Source: Candidatus Gastranaerophilales bacterium
Lineage (GTDB): Bacteria; Cyanobacteriota; Vampirovibrionia; Gastranaerophilales; Gastranaerophilaceae
Assembly: GCA_900752845.1 (NCBI GenBank)
Contig: CAADWU010000113.1
Coordinates: 1-33,992, forward strand
Length of the DNA: 33,992 bases
Direction of reading: 5' to 3'
Shown: one piece after another, positions 31,251 through 33,992 of the stretch
How positions within the stretch are numbered: the first letter of the stretch is position 1
Layout: every line of letters begins with the position of its first letter
Notes under the pieces: model-generated
Told to the model about the DNA's origin: nothing
Database searches by the model: none
Seen by the model: the letters and a program-made list of their open reading frames with translations, nothing else
Position numbers and translations under genes: made by a program

Positions 31251-31643
31251 TTAAAATTCAGAATAATCTTTTGAGATTTCCCGCCACTCATCTTCTGCTA
31301 TGCTGAAGGCATTGCTCCAGAATTTTTCAATGGCATAAGTTTCTCTTTCTTCCTTGTGAAGAATATGTACAACCACATCACCGTAATCCAATAAGTTCCA
31401 ACGATTTTTTAAATCGTTTTCCATTCTGATTGGAGCACGTGAGAACAGTTCTTTAATTCTTTCTTTTGTATTATTCATTAAAGCCTTAACCTGCGGTGTT
31501 GAATCACCTGTAACGATTACAAAGTAATCAGCAAGTGATGAAACATTACTGATATTAAGGATTGTGATATCTTTACCAAGTTTGTCATCAAGAGTTCTTG
31601 CGATAACACAGGCTAATTTTTTTGAGTCTAATTCTTCAGTCAT
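31251..31643 (-). CDS. rsfS: ribosome silencing factor
   Basis: 130 residues, normal for the Iojap/RsfS family. Binds ribosomal protein L14 and blocks joining of subunits when nutrients fall. Motifs: LACVIARTLDDKLGKDITIL, LADYFVIVTGDSTPQVKAL, WNLLDYGDVVVHILHKEERETYAIEKFW, all diagnostic. AAAGGA before the ATG. Lies 85 nt downstream of rpiB on the same strand and is followed by a terminator. Confidence 0.95.
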   Translation of the reverse strand: MTEELDSKKLACVIARTLDDKLGKDITILNISNVSSLADYFVIVTGDSTPQVKALMNNTKERIKELFSRAPIRMENDLKNRWNLLDYGDVVVHILHKEERETYAIEKFWSNAFSIAEDEWREISKDYSEF

Positions 31644-31728
31644 TTATTATTCCTTTAAATCTGTCACTATAAGTTTTACTATAATAACATAAACTTTTTA
31701 AAGAAGTAAATAATCTGATAGGATTACG

Positions 31729-32166
31729 CTAATCTTCAATTTCATCAATACGTCGTTTGTGTCTTCCGCCTTCAAAACCTGTTTTAAGCCAGATATCAAC
31801 GATATCAAGAGCCAAATGTTCTCCGATAACTCTTTCTCCGAGACATAACACGTTTGCGTTATTGTGAGCTCTTGAAACCCTTGCAGAATATGTATCTCCG
31901 CATAGAGCAGCTCTTATGCCTTTAGATTTATTTGCAGCAATAGACATACCAATACCTGTACCGCATATAAGAATACCTCTGTTAGCTTCGCCTGATGCAA
32001 GTTTAGCTGTCACCTGTTTTGCTATCACAGGATAATCACAAGATTCTCTTGTATAAGTTCCTAAATCAATATAAGGTATATCTCTTGATTTTAAATATTC
32101 AATAATTTGTTCTTTGTAGTGAAATCCGCCATGATCCGAACCTATAGCAACTTTTAAGTCTTCCAT
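31729..32166 (-). CDS. rpiB: ribose 5-phosphate isomerase B
   Basis: 145 residues. Interconverts ribose 5-phosphate and ribulose 5-phosphate in the pentose phosphate pathway. IGSDHGGFHYKE (8-19), catalytic C68 in ILICGTGIGMSIAANK, and H101 in RAHNNANVLCLGERVIG; the C-terminal FEGGRHKRRID is also typical. AGGGGGT ribosome binding site 5 nt before ATG. A short hairpin (GTTCTT/AAGAAC, 32191-32207) stands near the 5' end of the leader. Confidence 0.96.
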   Translation of the reverse strand: MEDLKVAIGSDHGGFHYKEQIIEYLKSRDIPYIDLGTYTRESCDYPVIAKQVTAKLASGEANRGILICGTGIGMSIAANKSKGIRAALCGDTYSARVSRAHNNANVLCLGERVIGEHLALDIVDIWLKTGFEGGRHKRRIDEIED

Positions 32167-32216
32167 ATAACCCCCTGTTTATGTACAAATGTTCTTTTTT
32201 TAAGAACTACTAAATT

Positions 32217-32245
32217 ATTATACACTTTTTTTTATAACTTGAAAA
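32217..32245 (-). promoter_or_regulatory. rpiB promoter
   Basis: On the minus strand TTTTCA, 17-nt spacer, TATAAT; start near 32210, 44 nt before the ATG. Confidence 0.65.
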
Positions 32246-32271
32246 GTTTTTGTAAATATAATTTACGCAAT

Positions 32272-32297
32272 AAAAAACTCCCTTCAGGGAGTTTTTT
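32272..32297 (-). terminator. terminator of the 503-aa gene
   Basis: AAAAAACTCCC, loop TTCA, GGGAGTTTTTT; overlaps the stop codon at 32296-32298 and reads through a T run on the minus strand. Confidence 0.9.
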
Positions 32298-33807
32298 ATT
32301 GAACATATTCTTCAAAATGTTTGTTTAAAGTAATTGTTGCACCATGTTTGGTTTCGAATGTTGCTGTATAAGTTCCATCATTGTTTTGTTTTATTTTAAT
32401 GTTACGCCCTTCCAATTTTTGGAATTTAGGACTATTTTCAAGTTTTTGTTTCATATTTGCTATATGCTGTTCACTTGTTGTTTGTGTGTTACCGCTCGGG
32501 GGGGGGGCACTTTGTGAGCTTGCTGCGGTTCCGCCTTTTCTTAATTTTACCATTTCCTTAATTACTTGTTGTCTTAAGTCTTGTGGTACCTGATTTGCAT
32601 CAGTTATTGTTTTACCGTTTTGGCGGTATGTTACTTTTGAACCGTCTGACCAAACTACTGCTGTAAAGCCGTCTTTGCCTGATAAATGTGTACCGTTTGC
32701 ATATTTATCATTTAACTGTTTACCTGTTGCTGAGTCATATTGATGATAAGTGCCGTCAGCTGCTTTTCTGCGTTCTCTTGTAGAGTGGCCTTCAACTCTT
32801 TTCTTAACAACTGTGTTTGTTCCATCGGTATTTTCTTTTAAAACTTGTATATTATATTCTTTTTCCATCCATTCTTTAGTTGGAACGTCAAGTTTTGATA
32901 CATCTGCTCCGTCTTTTAATGTGCCGTCTTGATTAAATACACTTGGGTTTTTCTTTATCACTGTTGCTAATAATTCTTTTTTATCAGCATCTGTTAAAAC
33001 ATTTCCTAGTTTGGTACCTAATAAGTTATTAACTAATTCTTGAGCAGGGTTTTTACCTGATTTTTGTGCAGCTTCAAGTTGAGCTTTTTCAGCTTTTAAC
33101 TCTTGTCCGTCATTAACTGCTCTGTACCATCCGGCAGGAGTTCCCGTTCCTGTTGCAGTATTAGGTTTATTGCCGCTACCGGAAGATGTTTGAATATCTT
33201 CAGGTGTTTCTTGCGGAGTTTCGACATCCTCTGAAACTTCATCTAAGATTTGTGTAGGATCATTATCTTTGTTTTTAGCTTTGTTAATTTTATCTATTAA
33301 ATCTGTGATATTATCAGCTTCAACATCAATACCGTCTTTATTGTAATGATATGTAATCTTGCCGTCTTCATCAACTGATACTGTGTATCCGTTATCTTTT
33401 GTCATACCTAAGCTGTCAAGAGTTTTTCTTGCTTGATCCAATTTGCTTGGTTCTTTGGTTTCTTCTTGTTTAACTTCAGGTTTTACTTCTTCTTTACCGC
33501 CGGCACCTTCAGCTTTACCGCCTCCGCCAATGCCGAACATACTTAAAATACCGCCAAGTAGTGTTGAACCGACACCGATACCGAGCATCCAGTTCATGAA
33601 CTTATTGCTTCCGCCTCCGCCGTTGCAGCCGCAGTCATAGCTGTTGCTATAACAACCTCCGCCGCCAATAATATTATTATTGACAATGGTTGTGTTGCTA
33701 GGAAAGACATTCACTCTGCCCATGCCTCTGAATTGTCCTGCTTTTAATCCATAATTAATCGGTCTGCGTCCGCCTCCGGACCAGCCTGTAATATCATAGA
33801 TGCCCAT
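32296..33807 (-). CDS. Gly-rich envelope-type protein with an internal C10 tract
   Basis: 503 residues, family not recognised. Residues 1-68 are Gly/Asn-rich with a small Cys cluster (GGGGCYSNSYDCGCNGGGG); 71-93 is one hydrophobic Gly-zipper segment; then an acidic Lys/Glu/Pro linker (97-125), alternating charged regions, a Gly/Thr-rich spacer near 214-224, and YHQYDSATGKQL-type repeats around 355-415. The C-terminal 65 residues form a beta-rich domain (NDGTYTATFETKHGATITLN). The only membrane segment suggests a bitopic envelope protein. Ten C (32498-32507) encode PPP at about 434-437; one base more or less stops translation soon after. The ATG has a GGAG box and lies downstream of the repeated 25-nt element. 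Confidence 0.8.
   Translation of the reverse strand: MGIYDITGWSGGGRRPINYGLKAGQFRGMGRVNVFPSNTTIVNNNIIGGGGCYSNSYDCGCNGGGGSNKFMNWMLGIGVGSTLLGGILSMFGIGGGGKAEGAGGKEEVKPEVKQEETKEPSKLDQARKTLDSLGMTKDNGYTVSVDEDGKITYHYNKDGIDVEADNITDLIDKINKAKNKDNDPTQILDEVSEDVETPQETPEDIQTSSGSGNKPNTATGTGTPAGWYRAVNDGQELKAEKAQLEAAQKSGKNPAQELVNNLLGTKLGNVLTDADKKELLATVIKKNPSVFNQDGTLKDGADVSKLDVPTKEWMEKEYNIQVLKENTDGTNTVVKKRVEGHSTRERRKAADGTYHQYDSATGKQLNDKYANGTHLSGKDGFTAVVWSDGSKVTYRQNGKTITDANQVPQDLRQQVIKEMVKLRKGGTAASSQSAPPPSGNTQTTSEQHIANMKQKLENSPKFQKLEGRNIKIKQNNDGTYTATFETKHGATITLNKHFEEYVQ
32498..32507 (-). repeat. C10 tract (G10 on plus strand) in the 503-aa gene
   Basis: Ten C on the coding strand, read as A-PPP. Present length is in frame; eleven gives a stop three codons later (GAG CGG TAA), nine gives a stop about a dozen codons later. 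Confidence 0.95.
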
Positions 33808-33831
33808 GTTGGTATCTCCGTATTATTTATA

Positions 33832-33856
33832 CTCTTATATATATAAAGTATATATA
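33832..33856 (-). repeat. 25-nt AT-rich promoter-like element, copy 2
   Basis: Exact inverted-orientation copy of 11489-11513, with TTATGTTACAA at 33886-33896 (minus strand) 29 nt upstream. It lies 25 nt before the ATG of the 503-aa gene and is probably its promoter core. Confidence 0.75.
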
Positions 33857-33937
33857 AAGTAAATAATTGCTTATCCCTCTTTTTCTTGTAACATAACTTT
33901 ACAAACTATATCTTTTATATATATTTAAATTATGCCC

Positions 33938-33969
33938 AAAAAGAAGCCTCTCTATGCGTGAGAGGCTTC
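33938..33969 (-). terminator. terminator of a minus-strand gene beyond the window
   Basis: Perfect 10-bp stem GAAGCCTCTC / GAGAGGCTTC with 7-nt loop, followed by TTTTT on the minus strand. The gene it ends lies to the right of 33992. Confidence 0.8.
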
Positions 33970-33992
33970 AAATGTAAATATTAATTAGTGCA

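Noticed and set aside
1..33992. CRISPR arrays, tRNA/rRNA genes, insertion sequences, prophage or toxin-antitoxin pairs
   Set aside because: No regularly spaced repeats, cloverleaf-like sequence, transposase or phage genes were seen on either strand.

Overview
The window is AT-rich bacterial chromosome with mostly ordinary housekeeping genes. It most likely comes from a gut member of the non-photosynthetic sister group of Cyanobacteria (Vampirovibrionia/Melainabacteria, order Gastranaerophilales). The pointers are a pseudopilin with the FTLAEVLVTLGIIG signature common in that group, a second protein ending like those pilins, an S-layer-homology (SLH) surface protein, a Tic20-like membrane protein, and several proteins with glycine zippers or Asn/Gln-rich tails. 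This placement is inference from protein style; there is no rRNA here.

Layout. 1-765 is the 3' end of uvrB. On the minus strand, 8347 to 1595 is a tight eight-gene operon in this order: a free ClpX-type zinc finger, an unknown 507-aa protein, ruvX, a DUF1292 protein, a six-repeat Clp-N protein with no ATPase, tilS, hpt and a soluble histidine kinase. A membrane protein gene (801-1526) lies beyond it with its own promoter. Plus-strand genes at 8508-11103 encode a TPR lipoprotein, Lgt and an MFS transporter. 11100-12241 holds a small unknown gene, a probable small RNA and a headless pilin. Then come pyk (minus), an SLH protein and a Cys-rich secreted protein (plus), a uridine-kinase-like gene (minus), a 57-aa gene (plus) and two glycine-zipper genes (minus). 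19664-21146 has two small genes and an NAD-type isocitrate dehydrogenase. After this are a TMEM43-like operon, serS, a Ski2-like helicase, a pilin with a G10 tract, a small SF(N)GA protein and a phosphodiester glycosidase with a possible leader peptide. The right end carries a TPR/Tic20-like pair, rsfS, rpiB and a large Gly-rich protein with a C10 tract.

Most notable signals. (1) Runs of ten G/C interrupt two genes for probable surface or envelope proteins. In the pilin the present length puts the gene out of frame; in the 503-aa protein it is in frame, and a change of one base either way stops translation soon after. This is what slipped-strand phase variation looks like, though homopolymer sequencing error must be excluded. 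(2) One operon carries two different Clp chaperone recognition domains (ClpX zinc finger and ClpC N-domain repeats), both without any AAA+ ATPase, suggesting dedicated adaptors or decoys. (3) Several genes have a -10 box ending 5-6 nt before ATG, implying leaderless mRNAs. (4) A 25-nt AT-rich promoter-like element occurs exactly twice, before a candidate sRNA and before the 503-aa gene.

No tRNA, rRNA, CRISPR array, insertion sequence or prophage was recognised.
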